64,000 nt of DNA from Planctomyces sp. Lineage in GTDB: Bacteria > Planctomycetota > Planctomycetia > Planctomycetales > Planctomycetaceae. Where the stretch lies: assembly GCA_019636235.1 (NCBI GenBank), contig JAHBXW010000004.1, positions 248,001 to 312,000 on the forward strand. Reading direction: 5' to 3'. This document shows, piece after piece, positions 1-9,192 of this stretch; positions within the stretch are counted from its first letter, which is position 1; the number at the start of each line of letters is the position of its first letter. A model generated the notes under the pieces. The model was given only the letters and a program-made list of their open reading frames with translations. It was not told the DNA's origin and ran no database searches. The translations under genes and the position numbers were made by a program.

Positions 1-2
1 CG

Positions 3-1922
3 CGGCTGAAGCCACAGCCGGGGACGGGGGACAACAGTTGCACACAGTTCGCAGTTCTGGGGCTGTGGATCGCGTCGCGCTGGGGCGTGCCGGTGGAGGA
101 TGCGCTGGAGCAGGCGGCGCTGCGGTTCATCGATACGCAGATTGAGAACGGCGCATGGACGTACAACTACTGGGACGGGAAAGAGGGGTCTCAGGAGTCG
201 ATGACGTATGCGGGGCTGTTCTGCCTCAGCGTGGCCAAGGCGGCCAAGATCCGCGAGCAGCAGTCGGGGCGTCCGCCGCGCCGGACTCTGGCGGCGCGAG
301 ACGTTCAGAAGGCGTCGAACGATAAAGCCAAGGGCAAGCAGGACGCCCCCAAGGGGAAGGCCGACGTCAAGGCGCCCCCCGCGAACGCGCCCACGCTGCT
401 GACGCCGGGTCGGCCCGGAGCGGCGCCGGGAACGCCCGCCGCGCCGCAGGAGAAGCCTCTGCGGCAGCCGCGTCTGGAGGCCCGGGCGGCGTTCGAAGCG
501 GCCACGGTCCTCAAAGACAACGAAGTCTTCGCCAAGGGGCTGGAGCGCGCGGGGCAACTTGCGGGCGGCATCAGCCCCAGCGCCGCGCGGTACTTCCTGT
601 GGTCGGTGGAACGGCTGGGCGTGATGCTCGAAATCGAAGCCTTCGGCGACGTCGACTGGTTCGAACGCGGCTGCCAGTCGCTGATCTCCGCGCAGCAGGC
701 GGACGGCTCGTGGAACGGAAGCTGGGGGAACAAATCGGACACCGCGTTCGCGATCCTGTTCCTGCGGCGGGCCAATCTCGGCAGCGACATTTCGCGCCTG
801 CTGGCCGGCGAGCCGGAGCAGAAGTTCGTCATCGCCAGCCGCCCTGAGCATCCCCGGTTCGCGACGCTCGCGGAGGCGATCGCCGCCGCGCAGCCGGGGG
901 ACGTGATCCGCATCGACGGCGACGGCCCGTACCCGATGCCGCATCTGGAATTCTCCGCCGATCTGACGATCCAGGCCGGCCCCGGTTACTCGCCCGTGCT
1001 GAAGTACGACGTCGGAGAGGATGCCAACGGCCGGCGTTCGCGGCCGGAAAGCGATCCGGATGCGCGGCACATGGCGCGGGTGAACGGCGGCACGCTGACG
1101 CTTGAGGGGCTGGAGCTGCGGGCGGACACGCCGCCGCTCAAGGACGTCGTCGGCTGGTCGGGGATTGTGCTGAATGGCGGTCATCTGCGGCTGTTGAACT
1201 GCTCGATCTCAGAAGATCGGAAGAATCGGATGTCGACGATCCGAATCCTGAAGCCGGGGCGGGCGTCGATCCGGAACTCGCTGCTCGTGGGCGGGGAGGC
1301 GGCGATTCGCGTGGATACGGCGGGCGATCAACAGGTGTCGATCGAGAACTCGATCGTCTACAGCGACCAGGCGCTGATTGTCCGCCCGGGATCGGAGCCG
1401 GCCGGCGCGCTGCAGGTCCTGCTGGCGCGGTGCGCGGTGCAGACGAACGACGCGTTCGACCTGGAAGGCGTGACGACGCCGGTGGCAATCACGAGTCAGG
1501 GGGTGGCGTATCGCGCGCCCTGGCTGGGCGCCCGGATGCTGCCGTCGGCCGACGCGTTCCAGAATCTGACCTGGACTGGGAGCGACAACATGTTCGAGGT
1601 GGCGCGCTGGGTCGGCGCGGGGGGCGCCGCGAATTCGAAGGTCAAGGATGCGAAGACGTTCTCGGACCTCCTGGGGGGCGGCGATCCGAAGTCCCAGGCC
1701 CGGCCGATCCCCTTCTCGGGCAAGAAGCCCCCCGGCGGCTACTCGCATGCGATTCGCGCGGAAGACTTCGAGTTCGCGCCCGGCTCGGCGCCCTATGCCT
1801 ATCGGCAGCTAACGGGCATCCAGCCGCTGATCGTCGGCCCGGGCGGCGGCTTCCTGCGGTTCCGAGACAGCTTCGATTACCGCGCCTGGGACGACGAGGA
1901 GCGGGAACTCGCATCCCGTTGA
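3..1922 (+). CDS. Squalene-cyclase-like toroid fused to parallel beta-helix (5' end cut off)
   Basis: The reading frame is open to the left edge, and the first residues match the prenyltransferase/squalene-oxidase repeat pattern (GDNSCTQFAVLGLW), so the true start lies upstream; the GTG at 87 is internal. A second repeat lies near the middle (QQADGSWNGSWG). After about residue 240 of the visible part the protein changes to segments typical of right-handed parallel beta-helices (FATLAEAIAAAQPGDVIRI, then repeated short strands). A Lys/Ala/Pro-rich linker at about 300-450 separates toroid halves. Toroids of this kind are common in planctomycete exported proteins and are usually not true terpene cyclases; no cyclase DxDD motif is visible. 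The substrate is unknown. It converges with the next gene, with only 13 bases between stops. Confidence 0.75.
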   Translation, partial: RLKPQPGTGDNSCTQFAVLGLWIASRWGVPVEDALEQAALRFIDTQIENGAWTYNYWDGKEGSQESMTYAGLFCLSVAKAAKIREQQSGRPPRRTLAARDVQKASNDKAKGKQDAPKGKADVKAPPANAPTLLTPGRPGAAPGTPAAPQEKPLRQPRLEARAAFEAATVLKDNEVFAKGLERAGQLAGGISPSAARYFLWSVERLGVMLEIEAFGDVDWFERGCQSLISAQQADGSWNGSWGNKSDTAFAILFLRRANLGSDISRLLAGEPEQKFVIASRPEHPRFATLAEAIAAAQPGDVIRIDGDGPYPMPHLEFSADLTIQAGPGYSPVLKYDVGEDANGRRSRPESDPDARHMARVNGGTLTLEGLELRADTPPLKDVVGWSGIVLNGGHLRLLNCSISEDRKNRMSTIRILKPGRASIRNSLLVGGEAAIRVDTAGDQQVSIENSIVYSDQALIVRPGSEPAGALQVLLARCAVQTNDAFDLEGVTTPVAITSQGVAYRAPWLGARMLPSADAFQNLTWTGSDNMFEVARWVGAGGAANSKVKDAKTFSDLLGGGDPKSQARPIPFSGKKPPGGYSHAIRAEDFEFAPGSAPYAYRQLTGIQPLIVGPGGGFLRFRDSFDYRAWDDEERELASR

Positions 1923-1935
1923 ACTGACCGGACGG

Positions 1936-3372
1936 CTACTCCTCGTCCGGAGACGCCGCGCGGATCTCGACGCGATAGCCGGCCGCGTTGTCCGCCAGCG
2001 AATCCGTCGCGTCGTTGATCCGCAGGTACAGCGTCCCGCTGGCCTCCGGGACGAGGACGGCGCGGTCGCCGACGTCGCTGGTCGCGAACACGCGCGGCGG
2101 ACGGTCGAGCTTCGATTCCGGTCGCGGCGGGAGCACGGCCGCTTCGAGGCGACCGATGGGATGGCCGTTCGCGTAACGGATCGTGATGCCCGCGGGCCGG
2201 CTGATCCAGGGGCGCTCGCCGCGTCTCAGCGTCGCCTCGCCCGAGGCCGAAATTGCGTAGCGCTGTCCGGCCTCCGCGAGAATGCCGGTCGACTGCCAGC
2301 CCCGATCGGCTGCGACGTCGATCGTCGCCGCGCCGTTCAGCGGACGGCCCTCCACGAACTCGATCGCGTTGCGGTCGAAATCGAACCCCGGCGTCAGGGT
2401 GCGCGTGAAGTGGTCCCACTCGGCCGCCAGCTCCCACGCCTCCGATTGAAACGTTCGCTGAAACTCGATCGAGACGTCCGCCCCCGCCGGCAGCCGCGTC
2501 AGTTCGTGATAACGGTCGCGGTAGCGGGGATGCTGATCGAGCAGCAGGCACAGCGCCCAGCTCCCGGCGTACGGTTCGGACGTTTGCGGAGCGAAGTCGC
2601 GCGCATTCAGCGCCAGGATGTCGCGCACCGTCAACGGCCCGCCGTCGCGGACGGCCCGGCGAATGACGGCGACGCGTCCGAACCCCTGGAAATCGGCCGG
2701 CGGTTCGGGACGCGCTCGAAACTCGGCCCGGCCGTCGGCGTCCAGGCGGTGCACGGCGAACAGCTCCGCCATGCCCTCGAAATGCCACAGCGGCAGCCGC
2801 GGGCGGGGCACGTACGTCATGTAGCAGTGCGTCGCCTCGTGGATCAGCAGGTGGCGGCGGTAGTAATCGAAGGGCTGGTCATCCATCCAGAACTCGGCGC
2901 CGCGGTGCCGGCCATGCTCGAACGAGGGCAGGTCGTCGCGGAGCATGCCGGCGGCGATGAACCGCTCGCGGTCGCGCATCACGAAACCCGTCATCTGGAA
3001 CGGGCGGCCCTCCCGATCCGGCGGAAGCGGTCCGAAGTAATCCTCGAACGCGCGGACCGCCTGATCAATCAGCGGCGGCAGTGTGCGGGCGACGTCCGGC
3101 TCGATGTCGGCGTACAGCAACAGGTGCGTCGACTCGTAGCGTTCGATGCCCAGCCGTCGGGCCTCCGCGGCATCGTGCTGCGGGCGGACGTCCGGGGGAC
3201 GGAACTCGGGCTGCGCAGGACGCGTCGCCGCGCGGTCGTCGGCATTCCCCCAATGCCCCGGGGCGAGCAGGGCCGCGGCCAGCGCGCAGGAGAGCGCCGC
3301 GGTCCGGCCGGGGCGCTCGGTCCATGCCGATCGTGCGCGAGGCGTTGGAACTCGGCGAGGGAAGACGGCCAT
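1936..3372 (-). CDS. Secreted DUF1570-like zinc metallopeptidase-type protein
   Basis: 478 residues. The N-terminus has a basic stretch and an Ala/Leu-rich hydrophobic segment (about residues 24-38), consistent with export. A gluzincin-type site is visible: HEATH at 178-182, followed by FEGMAE at 198-203 that can supply the third zinc ligand. The surrounding pattern (an 'STHLLLYADIE'-like opening near 81, then the HExxH region and a long beta-rich tail) fits the DUF1570-type proteins frequent in planctomycetes. Peptidase activity is inferred from the motif only. It lies 18 bases downstream of the metallophosphoesterase gene on the same strand, so the two are probably cotranscribed. The ATG at 3372 is used; the leader is poorly conserved, so a downstream start is possible. 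Confidence 0.7.
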   Translation of the reverse strand: MAVFPRRVPTPRARSAWTERPGRTAALSCALAAALLAPGHWGNADDRAATRPAQPEFRPPDVRPQHDAAEARRLGIERYESTHLLLYADIEPDVARTLPPLIDQAVRAFEDYFGPLPPDREGRPFQMTGFVMRDRERFIAAGMLRDDLPSFEHGRHRGAEFWMDDQPFDYYRRHLLIHEATHCYMTYVPRPRLPLWHFEGMAELFAVHRLDADGRAEFRARPEPPADFQGFGRVAVIRRAVRDGGPLTVRDILALNARDFAPQTSEPYAGSWALCLLLDQHPRYRDRYHELTRLPAGADVSIEFQRTFQSEAWELAAEWDHFTRTLTPGFDFDRNAIEFVEGRPLNGAATIDVAADRGWQSTGILAEAGQRYAISASGEATLRRGERPWISRPAGITIRYANGHPIGRLEAAVLPPRPESKLDRPPRVFATSDVGDRAVLVPEASGTLYLRINDATDSLADNAAGYRVEIRAASPDEE

Positions 3373-3390
3373 GGCGGACGGGCGAACTCC

Positions 3391-4608
3391 TCAGGACGCG
3401 CGGACTTCGCGGTGCGCGGAGTTTCGAGCCGACGCCAGCGACGAGGAAGGGGACGGGCAGCGGATCGTCAGCCGCGTGATCTCGGGGCGGCAGCCGATTC
3501 GCAGCGGATGTCGTCCGGCCAGTCCCCGCGACACGTGCATTCGGCACGCGCCCGAGCTGAACACTCCCGCGGGATACCGGCAGCCGTAGCGGCTGGGAGC
3601 ATAAACGGGGCCAATGACCGGCAGTTGCACCTGCCCGCCGTGATTGTGGCCGGCGAGAACGACGTCGACGCCTTCGCGCGCGGCGCGGGGAAAGTGATCC
3701 GGGGTGTGCGACAGGAGGACCCGCGGTCGATCATCCGCGGCGGGCCACTGCGGCTGCACGCCCATCCAGGGAGTCTCGTCCCCGGCCAGCAGCAGCGGGT
3801 GCGGACCCGCGTCGACGACGACCGTCCGGCCCGCGACATCCCGCCATCCCAGCGATTCCAGCGCTTGCCGGAACCGCGCGTGGTCATGCCAGGAATCGTG
3901 GTTGCCCAGGATGAACCAGGCTCCCAGCGGCGCGGCCAGCCGGCCCAGCGTCGACGTCAGCCAGTCGAGACAGTCGGGATCATCGAACAGGTCGCCGGTG
4001 AACGCGACCAGATCGGTTCGCAGATGCGCTGCCCGCTGCGCGGCGAGTTCATAAAACTCGCGGCGGTACGTCGGACAGAGATGCCAGTCGCTGAGATGCA
4101 GAATCGACAGGCCGTTGAGGGCCGCGGGCCAGCGGGGCGGTTCAAGCGTCTTCTCGCTGATGTCCAGTTCGAACTGCTGGTTTCCCGGGGCGGCGGCCAG
4201 CCAGGCAAGCGCGCCGTCGCCGATCGGCGAGCATCCCAAGGCCTTGCGCACGTCCAGCACCTCGTTGCGATCGGTGCGGTTCTGGCAGGGTCGCGTCCGC
4301 GTCCACCACACGGCCGTCGAGGCCGTCAGGCCGATCAGGCCCAGCGCGGACGCGCCGAACGTCGTCAGGGCCAGCGGCGACAGGCCAGCCCAGCGGCCCG
4401 ACAGGAATTCCCCCGGCGCAGCGAACCCAAACCCCGCCAGAATCACGACCGGGAAGCCGACGATCGCCACATCGTGCACACGGCGCAAGCGCTTCAGCAC
4501 CCGCTGCGGCCAGGCCAGGCCATGCGAGCGGTTGACGGCCGTCACCCACAGCTCCGCGTGCCCCGCGCAGATCAGCACAAACGCCAGACAACTCCAGACA
4601 GCGTTCAC
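3391..4608 (-). CDS. Membrane-anchored metallophosphoesterase (YkuE/YaeI-like)
   Basis: 405 residues. Three hydrophobic segments at about 1-20, 46-66 and 78-100 anchor the protein; the rest is a calcineurin-like phosphoesterase domain. All metal-site blocks are visible: LSDWH (D174, H176), GDLFDD (D206), GNHD (N236, H237), LSHTPD near 300 and GHNHGG near 320. Such enzymes hydrolyse phosphoesters, and some YkuE/YaeI relatives act on lipid substrates at the membrane. The substrate here is unknown, and an extracytoplasmic versus cytoplasmic location cannot be settled from the sequence. It is the first gene of a likely two-gene operon with the metallopeptidase-like gene downstream. Confidence 0.85.
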   Translation of the reverse strand: MNAVWSCLAFVLICAGHAELWVTAVNRSHGLAWPQRVLKRLRRVHDVAIVGFPVVILAGFGFAAPGEFLSGRWAGLSPLALTTFGASALGLIGLTASTAVWWTRTRPCQNRTDRNEVLDVRKALGCSPIGDGALAWLAAAPGNQQFELDISEKTLEPPRWPAALNGLSILHLSDWHLCPTYRREFYELAAQRAAHLRTDLVAFTGDLFDDPDCLDWLTSTLGRLAAPLGAWFILGNHDSWHDHARFRQALESLGWRDVAGRTVVVDAGPHPLLLAGDETPWMGVQPQWPAADDRPRVLLSHTPDHFPRAAREGVDVVLAGHNHGGQVQLPVIGPVYAPSRYGCRYPAGVFSSGACRMHVSRGLAGRHPLRIGCRPEITRLTIRCPSPSSSLASARNSAHREVRAS

Positions 4609-4797
4609 CAGCGCACCTCAAATCCGTGGGTTCCGCGGGAAGCGTGACGCCTCCCGCGACCTGAGTACAGACGGATTTCTCCGCCAGCCGGTCCGGCGCG
4701 GTCGGAACTGCTCGGAATTGTTTCCGAAAGGCCAGCGAGGGAGCGATGAGGTGCCGCTTCGTCCGGATTGACGTTTCGCCGGCGGCCGCGCCGTGTC

Positions 4798-5934
4798 TTA
4801 CCGCACCCGGCCGATTCCAAACTGATCTCCCGCCCGCACTGGCACGCCGTTCCGGAAATCGATTTCCAGCAGCTTCTCGCTGCCGACGGCGCGGGACTCC
4901 TCATCGGTCAGCAACGCCGCGGTGTGACGCGTTGCGACGTCGATCACCTCGCCGCTCGAGGGGTAGGCGTACTGGCCGTCGATGCTGAAGGTGATCCAGC
5001 CCGGCTCGTCCCGCACGGGGATGCTCTCGATCAATGTCGGCGGAGCGGCGAGCGCATCGAAGACATGCATCCGCTGGTTGTGCGCGTCGCAGACCCAGAT
5101 CTGCGTTTCGTCCGGCGTCAGGCCGATGCCGTGGCTGGGGCAGCCATGCCGCTTCACGGGGCCTTTGGAGAAGCCTGGAATCTCGACGCGAGCGATCATC
5201 TTGCGAGTTTCCAGGTCGCCGATCTCGAAGCCCAAAAGATCGTTGACCGTCACGTACACGCGGGTCTGCCGGCCATTGACCGTGAACGGACGAATCGGCG
5301 CGCTGAACGGACCGACCGTGTGATCCGCCTGGTGACGGGCGGCGTCGGCGACGGTCAGCAGCGGCGAGCGCAGCCCCGCGAGATAACACCACCGGCCATC
5401 GGGACCGAACACCGTATTGTGCGCGCCCGAATTCGGAGTGATGACGGCCAGCACGTCTCCCGTGTCGCCGCTGACGACATGCCAGTGGTCGCGTTCCAGG
5501 CTGGGGAGATAGATCGCCGCGCCGTCCGGCGACATCGACATCCGGTCGCAGCCGCCGTCGTAGGCGCGTTCCCACAGCAGCTCGTCCGTCGTCAGATCCA
5601 GGCACTGCAGCGTGTGGGTCGTGCTGACGTAAATGCGGCGGGTCTCCGCGTTCGCGCAGATGCCCTTCACATTGCGGGGTTGTCCCTGGTCGTCCAGTCC
5701 GGCCAGCGGAATGCGGCGCAGGAAGCGATGGCCGTCGTCGATGTCGAACACCAGCAGTCCATGCCCGCCGTACTCGAGGTAGTTGCGGATGCCGGGCGTG
5801 GCGACATACAGCAGCCGGTGATCTTCGCCGCGGGCCGCGGCCGTTGTGAACCACGCGGCGATGGCCAGCAGCAGGCTGACGCTGCGCGTCGTGAATGGCG
5901 TCCGACCGGTGTTGGGACGGGGCGGGGGCGTCAT
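4798..5934 (-). CDS. Exported YVTN/PQQ-like beta-propeller protein
   Basis: 378 residues starting at an ATG that overlaps the rhomboid stop codon by one base (TGATG), a sign of translational coupling. A hydrophobic signal segment (SVSLLLAIAAWFTTAAARG, about 18-36) precedes repeated propeller blades with phrases such as RRIYVSTTHTLQCLD, MSMSPDGAAIYLP and VFGPDGRWCYLAG, matching the surface-antigen/YVTN-type beta-propeller pattern. It has no catalytic motif. A longer upstream reading frame exists to 7044, but it only runs antisense-like through the rhomboid gene and shows no conserved sequence. Likely a periplasmic binding or scaffold protein; the partner is unknown, though coupling to the protease suggests joint expression. 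Confidence 0.75.
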   Translation of the reverse strand: MTPPPRPNTGRTPFTTRSVSLLLAIAAWFTTAAARGEDHRLLYVATPGIRNYLEYGGHGLLVFDIDDGHRFLRRIPLAGLDDQGQPRNVKGICANAETRRIYVSTTHTLQCLDLTTDELLWERAYDGGCDRMSMSPDGAAIYLPSLERDHWHVVSGDTGDVLAVITPNSGAHNTVFGPDGRWCYLAGLRSPLLTVADAARHQADHTVGPFSAPIRPFTVNGRQTRVYVTVNDLLGFEIGDLETRKMIARVEIPGFSKGPVKRHGCPSHGIGLTPDETQIWVCDAHNQRMHVFDALAAPPTLIESIPVRDEPGWITFSIDGQYAYPSSGEVIDVATRHTAALLTDEESRAVGSEKLLEIDFRNGVPVRAGDQFGIGRVR

Positions 5935-6857
5935 CAGCTGGCTCCCTGTCGGCGGTTGCGAAGCAGGCGGCTGGCGGTATTGAGGACCTCGCGCTCCTCG
6001 GGGCTGAGCGCGTGTTCCCCTTCGCGGTGGATCTTGTCGAGGAGTTCGTCGACGCGGGCCTGCAGCGCGACGGCGTCCGTCCGCAGCGGGTCGTCGGCCG
6101 GCGTATGGACGCGCAGATTGGGACGCGGACGAAACAGGCGTTTCGGCTTGAAATGGAGGACGGCGTTCAGCAGCGGCTCGAGCCGCCACTGCCGTTGGTA
6201 GTACAGGATCGCGAACGCCATGCCCCCCAGGTGCGCGGTATGCGCGATGTTCGATTGCGACCGGCCCTGGCCGATTTCCCACAGCACGGGGTACAGGTCG
6301 AGGATCACCGTCAGGCCCACGATGACGAAAATCGGCACGGGGATGATCCCCAGAATCATCCACACGTCCCGCGGCCAGTGCAGCGCGTACAGCAGCAACA
6401 CGGCCGCCACCGAACCGGAGGCGCCGATCGCAGGAATCGTGCTTCCGCGGTACAGCTGCCACAGCAGGAACGCCAGTCCTGCGGTGAAGCCGGACGTCAG
6501 GTAGAACAGCAGGAACTCGCGGGGGGACAGCAGCGACCGCAGCCGGCTGCCCGCGATGTACAGGACGTACATGTTGAACACGATGTGCCAGACGTAGTGC
6601 TGATCGTGCAGGAAGTCGTACGACAGCAGTCGCCACACCTGGCCGTGCAGAACCTTGTCGGGCGCGAGCGCGAACCAGGTGTTCAGGACGGGAACGCGCA
6701 GCACACCGAAGACGCCGTCGGGGCGCGTCCAGACGAGCTGCAGGATGAACACGCCGATGTTGGCGATGATCAGCCAGCCGAGCACATCGAGGCCGCGGCC
6801 CGTGAAGGCCCCGCCCCGGTTGTCGTAGCGGACGTAATCGCGGTCGGAGATGCCCAT
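5934..6857 (-). CDS. Rhomboid family intramembrane serine protease
   Basis: 307 residues with six or so hydrophobic helices. Catalytic features are intact: GASG with the nucleophile Ser147, His209 in AHLGG, and the helix-2 motif HxxxN (His91, Asn95). The family cleaves transmembrane substrates within the bilayer. The N-terminal MGISDRDY resembles the start of other planctomycete rhomboids as I recall them, so the ATG at 6857 is preferred over a GTG at 6908; neither has a strong ribosome-binding site. The C-terminal tail (about 235-307) is soluble and charged. The downstream beta-propeller gene is translationally coupled. The substrate is not identifiable from sequence. Confidence 0.85.
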   Translation of the reverse strand: MGISDRDYVRYDNRGGAFTGRGLDVLGWLIIANIGVFILQLVWTRPDGVFGVLRVPVLNTWFALAPDKVLHGQVWRLLSYDFLHDQHYVWHIVFNMYVLYIAGSRLRSLLSPREFLLFYLTSGFTAGLAFLLWQLYRGSTIPAIGASGSVAAVLLLYALHWPRDVWMILGIIPVPIFVIVGLTVILDLYPVLWEIGQGRSQSNIAHTAHLGGMAFAILYYQRQWRLEPLLNAVLHFKPKRLFRPRPNLRVHTPADDPLRTDAVALQARVDELLDKIHREGEHALSPEEREVLNTASRLLRNRRQGAS

Positions 6858-7208
6858 GATGCCTGCGGAGAGAAGTCGGAACTGCATGCGATGCCCGCGG
6901 GCGGACACGATGGGATTCTCTCCCGGACGCCGCCGCTTGGGAATGCTGCGCGGAAAACTGCCGGCGGCGCGTGCCCTCGCGATGCGCCGCGCGGCAGGCG
7001 GGCGATCGGCATTTCCGAGAATTGCCGAAGCTACTCTTTCTCAATCGGCCGGGTTGTGTTCAAATCGGATCGGCGGTTGGACGGACCGCGCGCCGGCGTT
7101 CGCCGACGCATCCGGTCAGCCGTCACGAGCGAGGCTGCGGCTTGGCGCCGGTCGACTGTGGCGGCCCGGGCCGTCGCGGGCCTGCCGGAGTTTCCTTTCG
7201 ATACTGCC

Positions 7209-7505
7209 ATGAAACACTTCAGCTGCGATGTTTGCGGAAGGCTGATCGCCGGTGAGCGATACGTCGCACGCATCGAGATCGCCGCCGCGTTCGATCCGGA
7301 AAACGTCGAGATCGAGTGCGACGGGGATCACCTCGAACAGATCGAAGAGGAAATCGCCGAGCTCGAGAACACCGGCCAGTTCTCGCTGCCGGACAACGGG
7401 CCCAAGACGTTCGAGTACGACCTGTGCGCCCACTGCCAGAGGCGCCTCGTTCGCGACCCGCTGAACAGCGCGTCCCGCAAGCAACTGAACTTCAGCCCGA
7501 ACTGA
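7209..7505 (+). CDS. Small acidic zinc-ribbon protein, unknown function
   Basis: 98 residues. Two CxxC knuckles (CDVC at 6-9 and CAHC near 78-81) flank a very acidic middle (EQIEEEIAELE), a layout that should bind one zinc ion. It starts at the ATG at 7209, inside a longer open frame whose upstream part has no protein-like features. It lies between a divergent rhomboid operon and a convergent DUF1501 gene, so it is probably transcribed alone. I do not recognise a named family. The knuckle pattern suggests a nucleic-acid or protein-binding adaptor, but that is inference. Confidence 0.6.
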   Translation: MKHFSCDVCGRLIAGERYVARIEIAAAFDPENVEIECDGDHLEQIEEEIAELENTGQFSLPDNGPKTFEYDLCAHCQRRLVRDPLNSASRKQLNFSPN

Positions 7506-7547
7506 CGCTCCACGGCTTGATCGGACTCCGCTTCCGCTCGCGGGCTC

Positions 7548-9026
7548 TCAGGCGAGCAGGTCTTCGACCACGTGGCCGTGCACATCGGTCAGCCGGTACT
7601 GGCGCCCCTGGTGCAGGTAAGTCAGCCGTTCGTGATCGAACCCCAGGACCTGCATGATGGTCGCCTGGATGTCGTGCACATGCACCGGTCGCTCCGCGAC
7701 GTGAAAGCCGAGTTCATCGGTCGCGCCGTAGGACAGGCCCGGGCGGAATCCGCCGCCGGCGAACCACATGGTGAAGGCCTGCGGATGGTGGTCCCGGCCC
7801 AGACTGCGGCCCAACGCGGCGTTCGATTCCACCATCGGCGTGCGGCCGAACTCGCCCCCCCAGATGACCAGCGTCTCCCCCAGCAGGCCGCGCTGCTTGA
7901 GGTCCCGGACGAGCGCCGCTGAAGCCCGGTCCGTCGAGCCGCAGTTGCCTTTCAGGTTGCCCTTCACGTCGGAGTGCGCGTCCCAGCCCTCGTGGTAGAT
8001 GTTGATGTAGCGGACACCCCGCTCGACCAGCCGCCGGGCCAGCAGGCAGGCCCGCGCGAACGACGGCTTGTCCGGCTCGCAGCCGTACAGCTCCAGAGTG
8101 TCGGCAGTCTCCGTCGACAGGTCCATCAGCTCCGGAGCGGAAGTCTGCAGCCGAAACGCCATTTCGTAAGCCGCGATCCGAGTCGCGATTTCCGGATCGC
8201 CGACCGTTTCCAGCCGGGCGCGGTTCAGGTCGCCGACCAGCTCGAGCGTGTCCCGCTGCAGGTCCCGGTCGATCCCCGGCGGGCTGGCGACGTTGAGGAT
8301 CGGATCGCCGCTGTTGCGCAGCCGGACGCCGGTGTAGATCGTCGGCAGGAAGCCGCTGGACCAGTTCGCCGAGCCGCCGCTGATGCCCGCGCCCGTGGAC
8401 ATGACGACGAAGGCCGGCAGGTCGTTCGTTTCCGCGCCCAGTCCGTACAGGGCCCACGAGCCGATGCTCGGCCGCCCCGGCTGCGAGAAGCCCGTGTTGA
8501 AGAAGATCTGCGCGGGGGCGTGGTTGAACTGGTCGGTGCGGCAGGACTTCACCAGGCAGATGTCGTCGACGACGGTCGCCAGGTGCGGCAGCATTTCCGA
8601 CAGTTCGGCGCCGGACTCGCCATGCTTCGCGAAGCCGAACTGCGGGCCAAGCACCGCGGCGTCGGGCCGGATGAACGCGTACCGCTGTCCGCCGATGACC
8701 TCCGGGGGGATCGGCCGGCCTTCGAGTTCCGCGAGCTTCGGTTTGTAATCGAACAGGTCGAGCTGGCTGGGCGCGCCGGCCATGAACAGATGGATGACGG
8801 CCTTGGCGCGGGGGGCGAAGTGCGGCTCGCGCGGGGCCAGCGGATTCGCGGCGACGGCGCTGTCGGCCGCGGCGCGACGGCCTGCCGACGAGGCCAGGAG
8901 CGATGCCAGCGCGATCTTCCCGACGCCGACGCCGCAGTCCTTCAGGAAGTGCCGCCGAGCCAGTGCGGATCCGGCGGCCCGATCGAAGAAATTCCGTGCG
9001 GCCTGCTGGTCGCCTGCTGTCGTCAC
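7548..9026 (-). CDS. Tat-exported DUF1501 family protein (sulfatase-like)
   Basis: 492 residues from a GTG at 9026. An in-frame ATG at 9119 would add a Pro/Arg-rich tail with no similarity, while the GTG places a twin-arginine-type signal (ARRHFLKDCGVG) near residue 24. Family hallmarks follow: LFMAGAPSQLDLFDYKP, GPQFGFAKHGESG, WDAHSDVKGN, and WGGEFGRTP near the C-terminal third, which resembles the alkaline-phosphatase/sulfatase fold. DUF1501 proteins are abundant in planctomycetes and often pair with a cytochrome-type DUF1549/1553 protein; no such partner is next to this one. Enzymatic function is unproven for the family. Confidence 0.85.
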   Translation of the reverse strand: MTTAGDQQAARNFFDRAAGSALARRHFLKDCGVGVGKIALASLLASSAGRRAAADSAVAANPLAPREPHFAPRAKAVIHLFMAGAPSQLDLFDYKPKLAELEGRPIPPEVIGGQRYAFIRPDAAVLGPQFGFAKHGESGAELSEMLPHLATVVDDICLVKSCRTDQFNHAPAQIFFNTGFSQPGRPSIGSWALYGLGAETNDLPAFVVMSTGAGISGGSANWSSGFLPTIYTGVRLRNSGDPILNVASPPGIDRDLQRDTLELVGDLNRARLETVGDPEIATRIAAYEMAFRLQTSAPELMDLSTETADTLELYGCEPDKPSFARACLLARRLVERGVRYINIYHEGWDAHSDVKGNLKGNCGSTDRASAALVRDLKQRGLLGETLVIWGGEFGRTPMVESNAALGRSLGRDHHPQAFTMWFAGGGFRPGLSYGATDELGFHVAERPVHVHDIQATIMQVLGFDHERLTYLHQGRQYRLTDVHGHVVEDLLA

Positions 9027-9192
9027 TGTTCCGCTCGCTTTCGCCGGGACCCGTCGGGGACGCGGCCCTCGCGCGAGGACCGAACCGGGAATTATCCGGT
9101 CCCGCCCGCGAGGCTGCAATGAGCGATCAGGTTTCGCGCGGCAATCCCGGTCACAAGGGGACGTTCATCCGGCGTGTGCGGCCGATTTGCTT

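Noticed and set aside
1928-1950. CCGGACG/CGTCCGG hairpin between convergent stops
   Set aside because: A 7-bp stem with a 9-base loop, overlapping the minus-strand stop and lacking a T run; too weak to call a terminator.
2161-4647. 828-residue plus-strand open frame
   Set aside because: It runs antisense to the metallopeptidase-like and phosphoesterase genes, which have clear motifs. Its sequence is Arg/Ala/Gln-rich with no recognisable motif, as expected for a shadow frame in high-GC DNA.
6858-7044. Long minus-strand frame (4798-7044) joining rhomboid and propeller areas
   Set aside because: The part above 5934 reads the rhomboid gene in another frame; the propeller begins at the coupled ATG at 5934.
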